64,000 nt of DNA from Mycobacterium sp. MBM (GCA_021648845.1 JAKJHY010000004.1:220237-284236), one strand, 5' to 3'. Shown: positions 45,362-55,796, counted from the first letter of the stretch. Translations and numbers: made by a program. Notes: generated by a model from the sequence alone, not told the origin.

Positions 45362-45384
45362 TTCTTTTCCAAATAGGAAAATAA
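45362..45384. promoter_or_regulatory. Palindromic operator candidate between TetR and peptidase-permease operon
   Basis: TTTTCC-AAATA-GGAAAA (45365-45381) with outer TT/AA partners lies 50 bases upstream of the TetR start and just before the peptidase start at 45406. Unusually A/T rich for this genome. Regulator assignment is inferred from position. Confidence 0.45.
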
Positions 45385-45405
45385 CTCCTGAACGAAAAGA
45401 AACCA

Positions 45406-46464
45406 ATGCGTGCCAGAGATCTCGGGGTGGTCGTCGGAAAACACCCGACCGGACCCCACAACGCCATCACCGATGTACCAGGCGTACGCGTCGGTCACAC
45501 CACGCTGCAGGACGGTGGTGTGCATACCGGGGTCACCGTGATCCTCCCGCACGGCGACATCTGGACCGAACCGGTATTCGCAGGCTCGCACGTCCTCAAC
45601 GGCAGCGGTGAACTGACCGGACTGGAGTGGATCCGCGAATCCGGTGAACTCACCACCGCGGTCGGGCTCACCAACACCCACAGTGTGGGCGTGGTGCGCG
45701 ACGCGCTGGTGGCCGAACAGGTGCGCGTCCGCGGCGACGGAGCGTACTGGTCGCTACCGGTAGTCGGCGAGACCTACGACGGTTTTCTCAACGATATCAA
45801 TGGATTTCACGTACGACCCGAGCATGTGCAGGCCGCACTGGCATCCGCGTCCGACGGGCCGGTCGGCGAGGGCAATGTCGGTGGCGGCACCGGGATGATC
45901 TGCCATCAGTACAAGGGCGGGATCGGCACCGCGTCGCGGGTTGACGGTTACACCGTCGGAGTCCTGGTGCAGGCCAATCACGGACGCCGCGAACGACTGC
46001 GGATCAACGGGGTGCCCGTGACCCAACCGAGCGTTCCGCTGCCGGCATATCCACCCGGGTACGCGCCGGGGTCGGGGTCCATCATCGTCATCATCGCCAC
46101 CGACGCACCGCTACTTCCGCACCAATGCCGACGCCTGGCCCAGCGTGGCGCTCTGGGCGTCGGCCGTCTCGGCGGCACCGGCGAGCAGTACAGCGGCGAT
46201 CTGATGCTGGCGTTCGCCACCGGCAACCGCGGAATCCCGCCCTACGGAACGACCGCGCAGACCGACGTGGCGCCGCCGGAGATCCCGCTGTGCATGGTGT
46301 GCCCGCAGGCGATGGACCTGCTTTTCGACCTGACCATCGAGGCCACCGAGGAAGCCATCGTCAACGCCATGGTCGCTGCCGAGACGGTGACCGGACACCG
46401 CGGATACACCGTGCACGCCATCGACCACGAACTGCTCACCTCAGCCCTCAGGGAGAAGTCATGA
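45406..46464 (+). CDS. P1-family (DmpA/S58) aminopeptidase
   Basis: A 352-residue Ntn-type self-processing peptidase. Typical segments are AITDVPGVRVGHTTL at the N-terminus, NGSGELTGLEWIRESG, and GEGNVGGGTGM. The predicted autocleavage and nucleophile region is GSGSIIVIIATDAPLLPHQ (Ser within GSGS). DmpA-type enzymes release N-terminal residues or hydrolyse beta-amino peptides, D-amino amides and esters. It overlaps the APC permease start by four bases, suggesting uptake or efflux of the amino acid linked to hydrolysis. Confidence 0.88.
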   Translation: MRARDLGVVVGKHPTGPHNAITDVPGVRVGHTTLQDGGVHTGVTVILPHGDIWTEPVFAGSHVLNGSGELTGLEWIRESGELTTAVGLTNTHSVGVVRDALVAEQVRVRGDGAYWSLPVVGETYDGFLNDINGFHVRPEHVQAALASASDGPVGEGNVGGGTGMICHQYKGGIGTASRVDGYTVGVLVQANHGRRERLRINGVPVTQPSVPLPAYPPGYAPGSGSIIVIIATDAPLLPHQCRRLAQRGALGVGRLGGTGEQYSGDLMLAFATGNRGIPPYGTTAQTDVAPPEIPLCMVCPQAMDLLFDLTIEATEEAIVNAMVAAETVTGHRGYTVHAIDHELLTSALREKS

Positions 46465-47879
46465 CCACCACTGAAAGTCGGCGCCTGTCTGGGCGTCTGG
46501 GACCCGTTGGCATCGTCTTCATGGTCGTCGCGGCGGCGGCCCCGCTGACCGTCATCGGTGGCAACATGCCGCTGGCCATGGGGCTGGGCAACGGCGCCGG
46601 TGCGCCCGTCGGCTTCCTGACCGCCTCGCTGGTGCTGCTGGTGTTCAGCGTCGGCTTCGTGACGATGACACCCCACGTCCCCGAAGCCGGTGCGTTCTTC
46701 TCCTACGTCACAGTCGGTCTCGGTGAGCGGATGGGTAAGGGGATCGCGGTGGTCGCGCTGATTGCCTACACCGCCATCCAGGTCGGGATCTACGGATACA
46801 TCGGCTGGGCCATCGGTGACACCGTGGCGTTCTACGACGGCCCCGTCATCCCGTGGCCCGTTTATTCGTTCGCGGTGCTGGCGATCGTCGCCGTACTGGG
46901 CTACCGCCATATCGAGCTGAGCGCGAAGGTGCTGGGGGTGGCGCTGGCCCTGGAGATCGGCATCGTGGTGATCCTGGACCTGGCGATCGTGGCCGATCCC
47001 GGTCCGGCCGGAATCACCTTTGCCTCCTTCACACCGGACGTATTCGGGCAGGGCGCCATCGGCATCGCCATCCTGTTCGCATTGACCGGGTTCATCGGAT
47101 TCGAGGCGACCGCGGTGTTCCGCGACGAGGCCCGCGACCCGCAGCGGACGATCCCGCGCGCCACCTATGCCGCCGTCATTCTGATCGGCGCGTTCTACAC
47201 CCTGACCGTGTGGGCGTTCGTGGTCGCGATCGGTCCGGATCTGGTGGCCGCCACGGCGCAACAGACACTCGACGGCGAGGGCAACATGCTGCTGGACACG
47301 ACCGATGCCGCGCTCGGCCGCGTCGGCCGCGATATCGTCAACGTCCTGCTGCTCACCAGCCTCTTCGCCTGTGTGCTGTCATTCCACAACGTGATCGCGC
47401 GTTACCAGTTCGTCCTCGCGCGCAAGGGCCTGTTGCCGGCCCGACTCGCCGAGGTGCACGACGCCCACGAGTCGCCGGCCTTCTCCTCGCTGGTGCAGAC
47501 CGCGACGGCCGCATTGATCGTTGGTATCCTCGCCGCCTTCGGAATCGACCCGCTGGTCGGTGTTTTCGGTTCGATGGCCGGCGTCGCCACCGTCGGGATG
47601 GTGTTGCTCATGCTGACCACCTCGGTGGCGGTGCTGGTCTTCTTCCTGAAAAACCGTGCGCTCAGCCAGGCCACCGTGTGGCAGACCCGGGTCGCCCCGG
47701 TGCTGGCCGTGCTGGGACTGCTGGCCAGCCTGTGGCTGGTGCTGTCCAACTTCACCCTCGTCACCGGCGGCAGCGCCGCACTCAGCACGATCCTGGCGGC
47801 CGTACCGTTCGCCGGTCTGCTGGCCGGCGCGTTGTTGTGGAGGCCGGGGCGAATCGAGGCGGTCGACACCGGTGTTTAG
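46461..47879 (+). CDS. APC-family amino acid permease
   Basis: A 472-residue membrane transporter with about 12 predicted transmembrane helices. The APC start region GPVGIVFMVVAAAAPLTVIGGNMPLAMGLGNG and the ALTGFIGFEATAVFRDEARDPQRTIPRATY segment are family hallmarks. ATG at 46461 overlaps the peptidase stop (ATGA). The frame is open upstream inside the peptidase gene and is ignored. Substrate is probably an amino acid or a related amine. Confidence 0.9.
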   Translation: MTTTESRRLSGRLGPVGIVFMVVAAAAPLTVIGGNMPLAMGLGNGAGAPVGFLTASLVLLVFSVGFVTMTPHVPEAGAFFSYVTVGLGERMGKGIAVVALIAYTAIQVGIYGYIGWAIGDTVAFYDGPVIPWPVYSFAVLAIVAVLGYRHIELSAKVLGVALALEIGIVVILDLAIVADPGPAGITFASFTPDVFGQGAIGIAILFALTGFIGFEATAVFRDEARDPQRTIPRATYAAVILIGAFYTLTVWAFVVAIGPDLVAATAQQTLDGEGNMLLDTTDAALGRVGRDIVNVLLLTSLFACVLSFHNVIARYQFVLARKGLLPARLAEVHDAHESPAFSSLVQTATAALIVGILAAFGIDPLVGVFGSMAGVATVGMVLLMLTTSVAVLVFFLKNRALSQATVWQTRVAPVLAVLGLLASLWLVLSNFTLVTGGSAALSTILAAVPFAGLLAGALLWRPGRIEAVDTGV

Positions 47880-47909
47880 CGCAGGGTGTGTGCGGGGCAT
47901 TAGACCCCG

Positions 47910-49310
47910 GTGTCCCGCCACGAACTGAGCCCACACGTATTCGTGGTGTTCGGAGCCACCGGTGATCTGGCCGCGCGAAAACTCTTCCCGGGGCTCTACC
48001 GTCTCGCCGTGGCGGGCCGGCTGCCCGCGAACTACGCGGTCATCGGATCCGGGCGCCACTCACCCGGTAGCGATGCCGAGTTCCGCGACACCATCGGGTC
48101 GGCGCTACGCGATTCGGTCGACGACGTGGACGACGATGTGCTGTCTGAGCAGTTGTCCCGCATCACCTTCCAGACCTCCGACGCCGACGACGGCGGCGCG
48201 CTCGCCGAGGCGGTGCGGGACGCGCGTACCGGTCTGGGCGATGAGGCCCGGGTGGTGATCTACCTGTCCGTACCGCCGGAGGCGATGCGGCCGATGATCG
48301 GCATGCTCGGGCGCGAAGGATTGGCCGAGGACGCCAGCATCGTGGTCGAGAAGCCGTTCGGTACCGACCTGGCATCGTCGCGGGATCTCGACACGGCGCT
48401 CAAGGAGATCGCCGACGAGGAACGGGTGTACCGCATCGACCATTTCCTGGGCAAGGAAGCGGTGCAGAACATCGTGGCGTTGCGCTTCGCCAACGGTCTC
48501 ATCGAGCCGGCCTGGAACCGCGAGCATCTGGAGTCGGTGCAGATCGACGTGCCAGAACAGCTGTCGGTGCAGGGCCGCGGCAGCTTCTACGAATCGACCG
48601 GGTGCTTTCGCGACATGATCACCACACACCTGTGCCAGTTGCTCGGTTTCGTGGCGATGGAACCCCCGCAGCGGGTCGACGCCGACGCGCTGCGCGATGC
48701 CAAGGCCGAGGTGTTCGAGGCGCTGCGCCCGTTCCACCCCGACCAGGTGGTGTTCGGCCAATACGACGGCTACCGCGACGAGGACGATGTCGCCGCGGAC
48801 TCGACCGTCGAGACCTTCGTGGCGCTGTCGGCGTTCATCGACAACGACCGCTGGCGTGACGTCCCGTTCTATCTCCGCACGGGAAAGGTGTTGGGCGACA
48901 ACCGTCGCACGGTCACGCTGACATTCCGCAGCCCGGCCGTGGGACCGTTCGGCGGCGGCGCGCAGCACCCCAACCGGCTCGTGCTGGAACTGACCGACCA
49001 GCCGGCCATCGGGGCGCACCTGGCGGTCAAACGCCCCGGCCCGGAACTGGAGTTGATCCCGGTCGGCGTGAGCTTCGACGTCGGCGACGCGGTCACCGAT
49101 GATGTCGGGCTGGAGGCCTACGAGCGACTTCTGCTGGACGTGATGCGGGGGGACCAGACGCTGTTCACCCGCGCCGACGAAGTCGACCGGCTCTGGCAGG
49201 TGTGCCAGCCGGTGCTGGACGCGCCGCCGGCAGTACACGCCTACCCACCGGGATCCTGGGGTCCGCAAGCCGCACTGGCGCTGACCGATTGGTGGTTGCC
49301 GGATGACTGA
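47910..49310 (+). CDS. zwf: Glucose-6-phosphate dehydrogenase
   Basis: A 466-residue NADP-linked enzyme that oxidises glucose-6-phosphate in the pentose phosphate pathway. The dinucleotide loop is [17 protein letters not shown] and the active-site motif [13 protein letters not shown], with the general-base His about residue 180. Start is GTG 47910; it lies directly after a short CGGGG/CCCCG hairpin (47893-47909) and no clear ribosome site is visible, so translation may be poor or structure-regulated. The next gene starts inside its last codons. Possibly a second zwf copy in the genome, which cannot be checked here. Confidence 0.92.
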   Translation: MSRHELSPHVFVVFGATGDLAARKLFPGLYRLAVAGRLPANYAVIGSGRHSPGSDAEFRDTIGSALRDSVDDVDDDVLSEQLSRITFQTSDADDGGALAEAVRDARTGLGDEARVVIYLSVPPEAMRPMIGMLGREGLAEDASIVVEKPFGTDLASSRDLDTALKEIADEERVYRIDHFLGKEAVQNIVALRFANGLIEPAWNREHLESVQIDVPEQLSVQGRGSFYESTGCFRDMITTHLCQLLGFVAMEPPQRVDADALRDAKAEVFEALRPFHPDQVVFGQYDGYRDEDDVAADSTVETFVALSAFIDNDRWRDVPFYLRTGKVLGDNRRTVTLTFRSPAVGPFGGGAQHPNRLVLELTDQPAIGAHLAVKRPGPELELIPVGVSFDVGDAVTDDVGLEAYERLLLDVMRGDQTLFTRADEVDRLWQVCQPVLDAPPAVHAYPPGSWGPQAALALTDWWLPDD

Positions 49311-51123
49311 GCGCCCGCTGGCGATCTCCGAGCATGGGCTGATCGGTGATCTGCGCACCTGCGCGCTGGTCGGCACCGACGGGACCATCGACTGGTTCTG
49401 TGCCCCCAGATTCGACTCGCCGAGTGTGTTCGGGCGGATTCTCGATCAGGAGCGTGGCGGCAGCTGGCGGTTGACGCCGACCACCGAGGTGACCCGCACC
49501 CAACAGTTCTACTACCCGGACACCGCCGTGCTGATCACCCGGTTCCTCACCGAGGATGGGGTGGTGGAGGTGCACGATTTCATGCCGGTGCTCTCCCCGG
49601 ATGACCCTGGACAGCGGCAGCGGCTGGTACGGCGGCTCAGTGGCGTCCGCGGGCGCCTGCAGCTGCGGATGTGCCTGGACGCGCGGCCCGACTACGCGCG
49701 CCAGTCGTGCACGGCCGAGCGATCCGGTGACGGTGTGCTGGTGACCGGTGACGGGGTGCGGCTCGGATTGACCGCCTCCACGGACCTGCAGATCGAGCAC
49801 ACGGACGACAACAGCGTCGTGACAGCGGAATTCGCGCTCAGCACCGGCGATACCGCGACGTTCCAACTGGAGATGCTCGGACCCGATGATGAGGTCGTCG
49901 GCTCGGCGATGGACCGCACCGATGATCTGCTGGCCGCCACGACGGCATTCTGGCAGGACTGGCTATCCACGTCGACCTACACGGGTCGGTGGCGGGAGAC
50001 GGTGCACCGCTCGGCGATCACCCTCAAACTGCTGACCCATCGACCCAGCGGAGCCATCGTCGCCGCACCCACCACCAGTCTGCCCGCACCGATCGGTGGG
50101 AGCCGGAACTGGGACTACCGCTACGTGTGGGTTCGTGACGCCGGATTCAGCATGTACGCGCTGCTTCGCCTCGGATTCGTCAAGGAGGCAAGCGGATTCA
50201 CCCGATGGTTGTCCGAGCGGATGGGCGAGCGTGACGGAGATGAGGACCGCCGCCTCGGCCCGCTGCGGGTGCTCTACGACATCGACGGGCACATGCCCGA
50301 CGAACGCGAACTCGACCACCTTGCTGGGCATCGGGGATCGCGTCCCGTCCGCGTCGGCAATGCGGCAGCCACACAACTGCAGCTCGACATCTACGGCGAG
50401 ATCATCGATTCGGTCTATTTGTTCAACAAGTACGGCCCGGGAATCAGTCACGACGCGTGGATGGATGTCTGCGACATCGTGGATTGGGTGGTCGAGAATT
50501 GGGACCGGCCCGACGCGGGCATGTGGGAGGTCCGTGATGATCCGATGCCCTACACGACCTCGCGCCTGATGTGCTGGGTGGCAATCGAACGTGCCATCCG
50601 CATCGCGCGGGCGCGGGGACTTCCCGGTGATCTGGTGGCGTGGGGCGCGGCGCGCGATGACATCTATGACCGCATCATGACCAAATCGTGGAACCCGGAT
50701 CTGCAGGCATTCACCCGGATCGAAGGTGGGACGGATCTCGACGCCGGCGTGCTGCTGATGCCGATGGTCAAGTTTCTGTCCCCGGCCGATCCGCGGTTTC
50801 TGTCGACACTGGAGGCTGTGGAAGAACATCTGGTCACCGACAGCCTGGTGTTCCGCTACGAGCCGGGCACCGACGGCCTGGAAGGTGAAGAGGGCACCTT
50901 CTCCATCTGCTCCTTCTGGTACGTCGAAGCGCTGACCCGGGCCGGGCGGCTCGCCGACGCGCAGCTGGCGCTGGAGAAGATGTTCACCTACGCCAACCAC
51001 GTCGGTCTATACGCCGAACAGGTATCCGCCACGGGTGATCAGGTCGGGAACTTTCCGCAGGCCTTTACTCACCTCGCCCTGATCAGCTCGGCCCTCAATC
51101 TCGACCGCGCCCTGAACGGCTGA
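49303..51123 (+). CDS. GH15-family trehalase/glucoamylase
   Basis: A 606-residue GH15 enzyme. A beta-domain at the N-terminus ([32 protein letters not shown]) precedes the (alpha/alpha)6 barrel with [23 protein letters not shown] and the C-terminal [20 protein letters not shown] carrying the catalytic Glu. Mycobacterial GH15 proteins of this length are trehalases. It overlaps zwf by eight bases, so glucose released from trehalose could feed the pentose phosphate pathway via G6PDH. ATG at 49303. No signal peptide. Confidence 0.87.
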   Translation: MTERPLAISEHGLIGDLRTCALVGTDGTIDWFCAPRFDSPSVFGRILDQERGGSWRLTPTTEVTRTQQFYYPDTAVLITRFLTEDGVVEVHDFMPVLSPDDPGQRQRLVRRLSGVRGRLQLRMCLDARPDYARQSCTAERSGDGVLVTGDGVRLGLTASTDLQIEHTDDNSVVTAEFALSTGDTATFQLEMLGPDDEVVGSAMDRTDDLLAATTAFWQDWLSTSTYTGRWRETVHRSAITLKLLTHRPSGAIVAAPTTSLPAPIGGSRNWDYRYVWVRDAGFSMYALLRLGFVKEASGFTRWLSERMGERDGDEDRRLGPLRVLYDIDGHMPDERELDHLAGHRGSRPVRVGNAAATQLQLDIYGEIIDSVYLFNKYGPGISHDAWMDVCDIVDWVVENWDRPDAGMWEVRDDPMPYTTSRLMCWVAIERAIRIARARGLPGDLVAWGAARDDIYDRIMTKSWNPDLQAFTRIEGGTDLDAGVLLMPMVKFLSPADPRFLSTLEAVEEHLVTDSLVFRYEPGTDGLEGEEGTFSICSFWYVEALTRAGRLADAQLALEKMFTYANHVGLYAEQVSATGDQVGNFPQAFTHLALISSALNLDRALNG

Positions 51124-51143
51124 TCGGCCCGTCCCTGACGAAA

Positions 51144-51162
51144 ACGCCCCAGGCGTGGGCGT
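51144..51162 (+). terminator. Possible hairpin terminator after the GH15 gene
   Basis: ACGCCC and GGGCGT form a 6-base stem around a 7-base loop, 20 bases after the GH15 stop. Weak, with no U-tract. Confidence 0.3.
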
Positions 51163-51190
51163 CGGTGACCTAGCCTCCACATGACATCGC

Positions 51191-52915
51191 ATGTTGTCAG
51201 GACTTGAGGGGTCGGCGTTGCAAGCTGTAGAGCGCGGGAAAGCCAGCTCGTTGCGGTACGTCTTCGCGGCGGTACTGATGAGCGCGGCACTGGTCGTCAC
51301 TCCCGCGCACGGCGTGGCGTGGGCCGACGACACGGGGTCGACGTCGTCGACCTCGGCCGGCCCGGATGCCGCCGGGAAACCGGATTCGTCCGACGCGCCC
51401 AAGGATCGCACCGAGTCGGGCAAGCCGGATACCGGCACACCGGAGACCGGAGCCGACAAGCCCGGCATATCGCTCACCGAGCCGAGGACCGCGCCCAAGC
51501 GCGCGGCCTCCGGGGTGACGCTGGACCGTGACCGGCCGCTCTCTGCCCGCAGGGTTGAACGGTCGGTCCGTACCGCGCGGGCCGCGAGTAGCGGCGCGGC
51601 CCCCGCCGCACTGACGATTGCTGCGCCGACCACCACTGCGTCGAGCACTGCCGCGCCCGACACCGAAGCCGCGGCATTGCAGCCGTCCGAGCCCGCCGCG
51701 ACCGCACAGACCGCGGCACCGGCCGTCGTCGGTGCTCTCGCCTCGGCCGCCGTCGAGATCACCACACCCACACCGCCGAAACCGCTCTCACCGATCGCCC
51801 AGGTATTGCAGCTGCCCGGCCGCATCGTCAACGCCGTGCTGCAGTTCTTGGACTTCACGGCGAGCGCGACCGGCCCTCGCAGCCCGTTCAACATCGCGCC
51901 CATCAACGACGTGTTGTTCGCCGCGTTCCGTGAGATCGAGCGATTGGTGGGGCTGCATCGCACGCCGGCGGTGCAGCCGGTGCTGCCCACCATGACCTAT
52001 ACCGGCCCGACGGACCGGCCGACCCCGACGGTGGCCCAGTTCCTCAACGCATCGACCGCGGCGTACGGCTGGGGCACCACCCCCGGCGGCATGGTGCCGT
52101 TGACCGTCAACGGATTTCAGGTGCAGTCGACCAACGTCTTCTCCGGCATGTCCGGCAAGGCCTGGGTGACCCCGCAGGGGCAGGTCGTCATCGCCTATCA
52201 GGGCACCACCGGCGGCACCAACCTGCTGATCAACCCGCTGATCTCCCTGGCCCAGATCGCGGCGGATATGCAGGTGATCCTCACCGGGACAACGCCGTTG
52301 GCCTTCTATGATGCGGTGCGGTTCGCGCGACGGGTGCAGGAGGAGGCGGCGCTGCAGGGATATGCGGCCGAAGATGTCTTCGTCACCGGCCATTCGCTGG
52401 GGGCGTGGCAGGCCCAGTTCGTCGCGCAGCGCACCGGGCTGGCCGGTGTCGGGTTCGAAGGGCCCGGACTGAACACCAAGGTGCCCGGCAACGGTGCCGA
52501 CACGAATTTCGTCAACATCGTCCAATACGGCAGCCCAGCGGCCTTCATGGCCACCGATCTGCCCGGTCTGCAACCGTTCTTCCCGGCCTACGTGCCCGGC
52601 GGAGGCGCCAAACCGCACTACGGTCCGATCGTGGTGATCGGTGACCGCGCGGCGATGAACCCACTGGCCAACGCTTCAGCGATGTGGGGTAAAAGCCTGA
52701 TCGGCAGCCTCGTCTTCGCGGTCGACTTCCTCGTCAACTTCTTCCAGTACCACTTGATGGGGGTGCAGGCGTATCACCTCGACGTCGACCCCGACCCGGG
52801 TGTGGTGCCGTGGCTGGGGACCGGGCAGGGAACCGTGCACACCGGGTACGGCGAGCTCACCATTCAGCAGCTGCTGCGGGCGGCCTCCGACGACGGCATC
52901 CTGATCCGGCCGTGA
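51191..52915 (+). CDS. Secreted lipase-like alpha/beta hydrolase
   Basis: A 574-residue exported protein. A signal peptide of about 46 residues (cleavage near AWADD) precedes a Pro/Ala/Thr/Ser-rich linker (about 45-200). The catalytic domain follows (about 260-560), with nucleophile elbow GHSLGAWQAQF and a class-3-lipase-like topology (QVVIAYQGTTGGTNLL). ATG at 51191; a TTG at 51218 with GAGGGG upstream is an alternative. Likely esterase or lipase at the cell surface; substrate unknown. Confidence 0.8.
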   Translation: MLSGLEGSALQAVERGKASSLRYVFAAVLMSAALVVTPAHGVAWADDTGSTSSTSAGPDAAGKPDSSDAPKDRTESGKPDTGTPETGADKPGISLTEPRTAPKRAASGVTLDRDRPLSARRVERSVRTARAASSGAAPAALTIAAPTTTASSTAAPDTEAAALQPSEPAATAQTAAPAVVGALASAAVEITTPTPPKPLSPIAQVLQLPGRIVNAVLQFLDFTASATGPRSPFNIAPINDVLFAAFREIERLVGLHRTPAVQPVLPTMTYTGPTDRPTPTVAQFLNASTAAYGWGTTPGGMVPLTVNGFQVQSTNVFSGMSGKAWVTPQGQVVIAYQGTTGGTNLLINPLISLAQIAADMQVILTGTTPLAFYDAVRFARRVQEEAALQGYAAEDVFVTGHSLGAWQAQFVAQRTGLAGVGFEGPGLNTKVPGNGADTNFVNIVQYGSPAAFMATDLPGLQPFFPAYVPGGGAKPHYGPIVVIGDRAAMNPLANASAMWGKSLIGSLVFAVDFLVNFFQYHLMGVQAYHLDVDPDPGVVPWLGTGQGTVHTGYGELTIQQLLRAASDDGILIRP

Positions 52916-52948
52916 GGTGACGACTCCTATCTGGCATCGGCGTTAATT

Positions 52949-52965
52949 ACAGGAATGTTTCCTGT
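52949..52965. promoter_or_regulatory. Palindromic operator candidate upstream of the peptide ABC operon
   Basis: ACAGGAA-TGT-TTCCTGT has perfect 7-base arms and lies about 140 bases upstream of the substrate-binding protein gene, within a relatively A/T-rich leader. No regulator gene is adjacent, so the binder would act in trans. Confidence 0.45.
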
Positions 52966-53102
52966 CAATAGCCTGGCAGAGCAGAAAATTTACGTCATTC
53001 GGGATGCCATTGCTTAGATTTCCGTCCAAGATGGCTACCCGGATCGCTTTAGAGGCGTAAACGTGGACGGGACTCGCCCGTGCTGCGAACTGAGGGAGCC
53101 AG

Positions 53103-54755
53103 ATGAGCAAGCTGCGCACAGCCCTGCGCAAGGTGACTGTCCTGTCCGGTATCTGCACCGTCGCCGTGTTCGGCGTCGCCGCGTGCGGCAGCGACGACGG
53201 ATCCGGCACGTCTGGGGGTGAAATCAACATCTCGATGACGTCGTTCCCCGACTACATCGACCCGCAACTGTCCTACACCCTCGAAGGGTGGGAGGTGCTC
53301 TACAACGTCTACACGCCGCTGCTGACCTACAAACACGCCCGAGGGGAAGAGGGCACAGCGGTGGTGCCGGGCCTGGCCGAAGCGATGCCCGAGGTCTCCG
53401 AGGACGGCAAGACCTACAAGATGAAACTGCGCTCGGGGATGAAGTTCTCCGACGGCACGCCGATCAAGGCCTCCGATTTCACCTACGCCATTCAGCGGCT
53501 GTTCAAAGCGGACTCGGGCGGCTCGGTGTTCTACTCGGGCATCGTCGGTGCGCCCGCGTACGCGGAAGGGACGGCCGACACCATCTCCGGGATCGTCACC
53601 GACGACGCCACCGGCGATATCACCATCACCCTGGACGCACCGAACGGAACCTTCGAGAACGTGCTGGGTCTGCCGTTCGCGGCGCCCGTACCGTCGAGCA
53701 CCCCGCTGTCCGAGGACGCGACGAACAATCCGCCGCCCTCCAGCGGACCGTTCATGATCACCAGTGTGGAAGCGCCGCAGACCATGACGATGGAGCGCAA
53801 CCCGAACTTCCAGAGCGTGCTCGATGCCGGGGCCACCGAGGTCGCCGATGCGAGCGTGGACAAGATCGTGGTGACCCAGAACAAGAGCAACTCCGCCCAG
53901 GTCACCGGTGTGGAGCAGAACACCATCGACTTCATGGTCGACCCGCCGGACGCGGACCGCCTGCAGGAGGTGAAAACCCGCTTCGGCGAACGGTTCCGAA
54001 TGGAGGAGTCGATCAACACCTACTACTTCTGGATGAACAACCAGACCGCGCCGTTCAACGATGTGCGGGTGCGTCAAGCCGTCAACTACGCGATCGACCC
54101 CGAAGCGCTCAACCGGGTGTTCGGCGGGCGACTGCACCCGACGCAGCAGATCCTGCCGCCAGGCATGCCCGGCTACGAGGAATACACGCTCTACCCGGGA
54201 CCCGATATGGACAAGGCCAAAGCGCTGCTGGCCGAGGCGAACCCGACGGACCGCGATATCACGGTGTGGACCAATGACGAGCCGGACCGCAAGCGTATCG
54301 GTGAGTACTACCACGACGTGCTCAACCAGCTGGGCTTCAACGCGACGCTGAAGGTGATCGCCGGTGACGTCTACTTCACCACGATCGGCAACCAGTCGAC
54401 GCCGGATCTGGACACCGGGTTCGGCAACTGGTTCCAGGACTTCCCGCACCCGGACGACTTCTTCCGGCCGCTGCTCAACAGCGATGCCATCCTGCCCACC
54501 AACGGCAACAACTTCTCCCGCGCGTCATACCCGGAACTGGACGCCAAGATGAACGAGTTGCTGACCAAGCAACTCACCGAGGGGGACACCGAGGCACAGT
54601 ACGCCGCGCTGGACAAGGCCTATATGGAGCGGGCGGCGTGGGCGCCGTACGGCAACGAGCAGTTCACCACCTTCGTCTCCGATCGGATCGACTTCGACAA
54701 GGCCTATCACCACCTCCTGTTCAACCAGGACTGGTCGGCGCTGGCGCTGAAGTAG
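53103..54755 (+). CDS. Peptide-type ABC transporter substrate-binding lipoprotein
   Basis: A 550-residue family-5 solute-binding lipoprotein. The signal peptide ends in a lipobox VAAC (in VFGVAACGSDD), so Cys is lipidated and the protein is tethered outside the membrane. The large C-terminal alpha/beta domain has DYIDPQLSYTLEGWEVLYNVYTPLL and APWGNEQ-like features of peptide and nickel binding proteins. It starts a five-gene importer operon. Ligand unknown; peptides are the commonest. Confidence 0.9.
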   Translation: MSKLRTALRKVTVLSGICTVAVFGVAACGSDDGSGTSGGEINISMTSFPDYIDPQLSYTLEGWEVLYNVYTPLLTYKHARGEEGTAVVPGLAEAMPEVSEDGKTYKMKLRSGMKFSDGTPIKASDFTYAIQRLFKADSGGSVFYSGIVGAPAYAEGTADTISGIVTDDATGDITITLDAPNGTFENVLGLPFAAPVPSSTPLSEDATNNPPPSSGPFMITSVEAPQTMTMERNPNFQSVLDAGATEVADASVDKIVVTQNKSNSAQVTGVEQNTIDFMVDPPDADRLQEVKTRFGERFRMEESINTYYFWMNNQTAPFNDVRVRQAVNYAIDPEALNRVFGGRLHPTQQILPPGMPGYEEYTLYPGPDMDKAKALLAEANPTDRDITVWTNDEPDRKRIGEYYHDVLNQLGFNATLKVIAGDVYFTTIGNQSTPDLDTGFGNWFQDFPHPDDFFRPLLNSDAILPTNGNNFSRASYPELDAKMNELLTKQLTEGDTEAQYAALDKAYMERAAWAPYGNEQFTTFVSDRIDFDKAYHHLLFNQDWSALALK

Positions 54756-54757
54756 GT

Positions 54758-55795
54758 ATGGCTACGCCCCCCGAGGCCGTTGAAGCGCCCGGGGACCCCG
54801 TCCTCCCGGTGGGAGTCCCCGCGGCGCGGATCGAAGGCCGAAGCCCGTGGTATCTGGCCTGGCTTCGGTTGCGGCGAAACAGAATAAGCCTTGCCTTCGG
54901 CGCGCTGTTCGTGCTGATCGTGCTGTTCTGCCTGGCGGCGCCGATATGGGCCGACCGGGTGGCGCACACCGGGCCCAACGAGAACCACATCACCGACACG
55001 GTGCTGATCGACGGACAGCAGGTCGACGTCGTGTCACCGGACGGCACCCCGATCGGGCCCGGCCTGCATGGCCGGTACTTGCTGGGTGCGGATCAAAACG
55101 GCCGAGATGTGATGGTGCGCCTCATGTACGGCGGTAGAACCTCCATCTACATCGGGGTCGCGGCCGCCGCCATCACCACGGTGCTCGCCGTCCTGGTCGG
55201 ACTGCTGTGCGGCTATTACCGCGGCTGGGTGGATGCCACGTTGTCGCGGATCATGGACGTCGTGTGGGCGTTTCCGGTGTTGTTACTCGGTATTGCGCTG
55301 GGTACCGCACTCGCGCTGGGCGGGTTGAAGATCGGCGCGCTACAGATCGCCGGCGACTCGCTGTGGATCCCGATCATGATCATCGGCCTGGTGTACGTGC
55401 CCTATATGGCGCGACCGATTCGCGGTGAGATCCTGGCGCTTCGGGAGAAGGAGTTCGTCGAAGCGGCAGTCGCCCAGGGCAAGGGGCCGGTGCGCATCAT
55501 GGTCACCGAATTGCTGCCGAACGTGGTGTCCACCATCATCGTGTTCTTCACCCTGAACATCGCCAACAACATGCTCTTGGAATCGGCACTGTCCTTTTTG
55601 GGGGCCGGTGTACGGGCGCCGAACGCCTCCTGGGGCACCATGATCGCCGACGGCTATCAGACCATCTACACCGCGCCGCACCTGACGATCGTTCCCGGTC
55701 TGATGATCGTGTTGACCGTGTTGTCGCTCAACGTGTTCGGTGATGGTCTGCGCGACGCTCTTGATCCGCGCGCCAAGATCCGGTTGGAGCACTGA
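54758..55795 (+). CDS. Peptide ABC transporter permease (DppC-type)
   Basis: A 345-residue permease with an N-terminal cytosolic tail and about six transmembrane helices (RRNRISLAFGALFVLIVLF at the start). The EAA-type coupling loop is in EFVEAAVAQGKGPVRIMVTELLPNVVSTI. A large periplasmic loop follows the first helix, typical of DppC/OppC. ATG at 54758, two bases after the binding-protein stop. It precedes the DppB-type gene, reversing the usual order. Confidence 0.88.
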   Translation: MATPPEAVEAPGDPVLPVGVPAARIEGRSPWYLAWLRLRRNRISLAFGALFVLIVLFCLAAPIWADRVAHTGPNENHITDTVLIDGQQVDVVSPDGTPIGPGLHGRYLLGADQNGRDVMVRLMYGGRTSIYIGVAAAAITTVLAVLVGLLCGYYRGWVDATLSRIMDVVWAFPVLLLGIALGTALALGGLKIGALQIAGDSLWIPIMIIGLVYVPYMARPIRGEILALREKEFVEAAVAQGKGPVRIMVTELLPNVVSTIIVFFTLNIANNMLLESALSFLGAGVRAPNASWGTMIADGYQTIYTAPHLTIVPGLMIVLTVLSLNVFGDGLRDALDPRAKIRLEH

Positions 55796-55796
55796 C

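Noticed and set aside
48105..49388. 427-residue antisense frame over zwf
   Set aside because: zwf is certain from its active-site motifs; the opposing frame lacks any signature.
53049..54449. 466-residue antisense frame over the binding lipoprotein
   Set aside because: The lipoprotein has a lipobox and family features; the antisense product is Arg/His/Val shadow.
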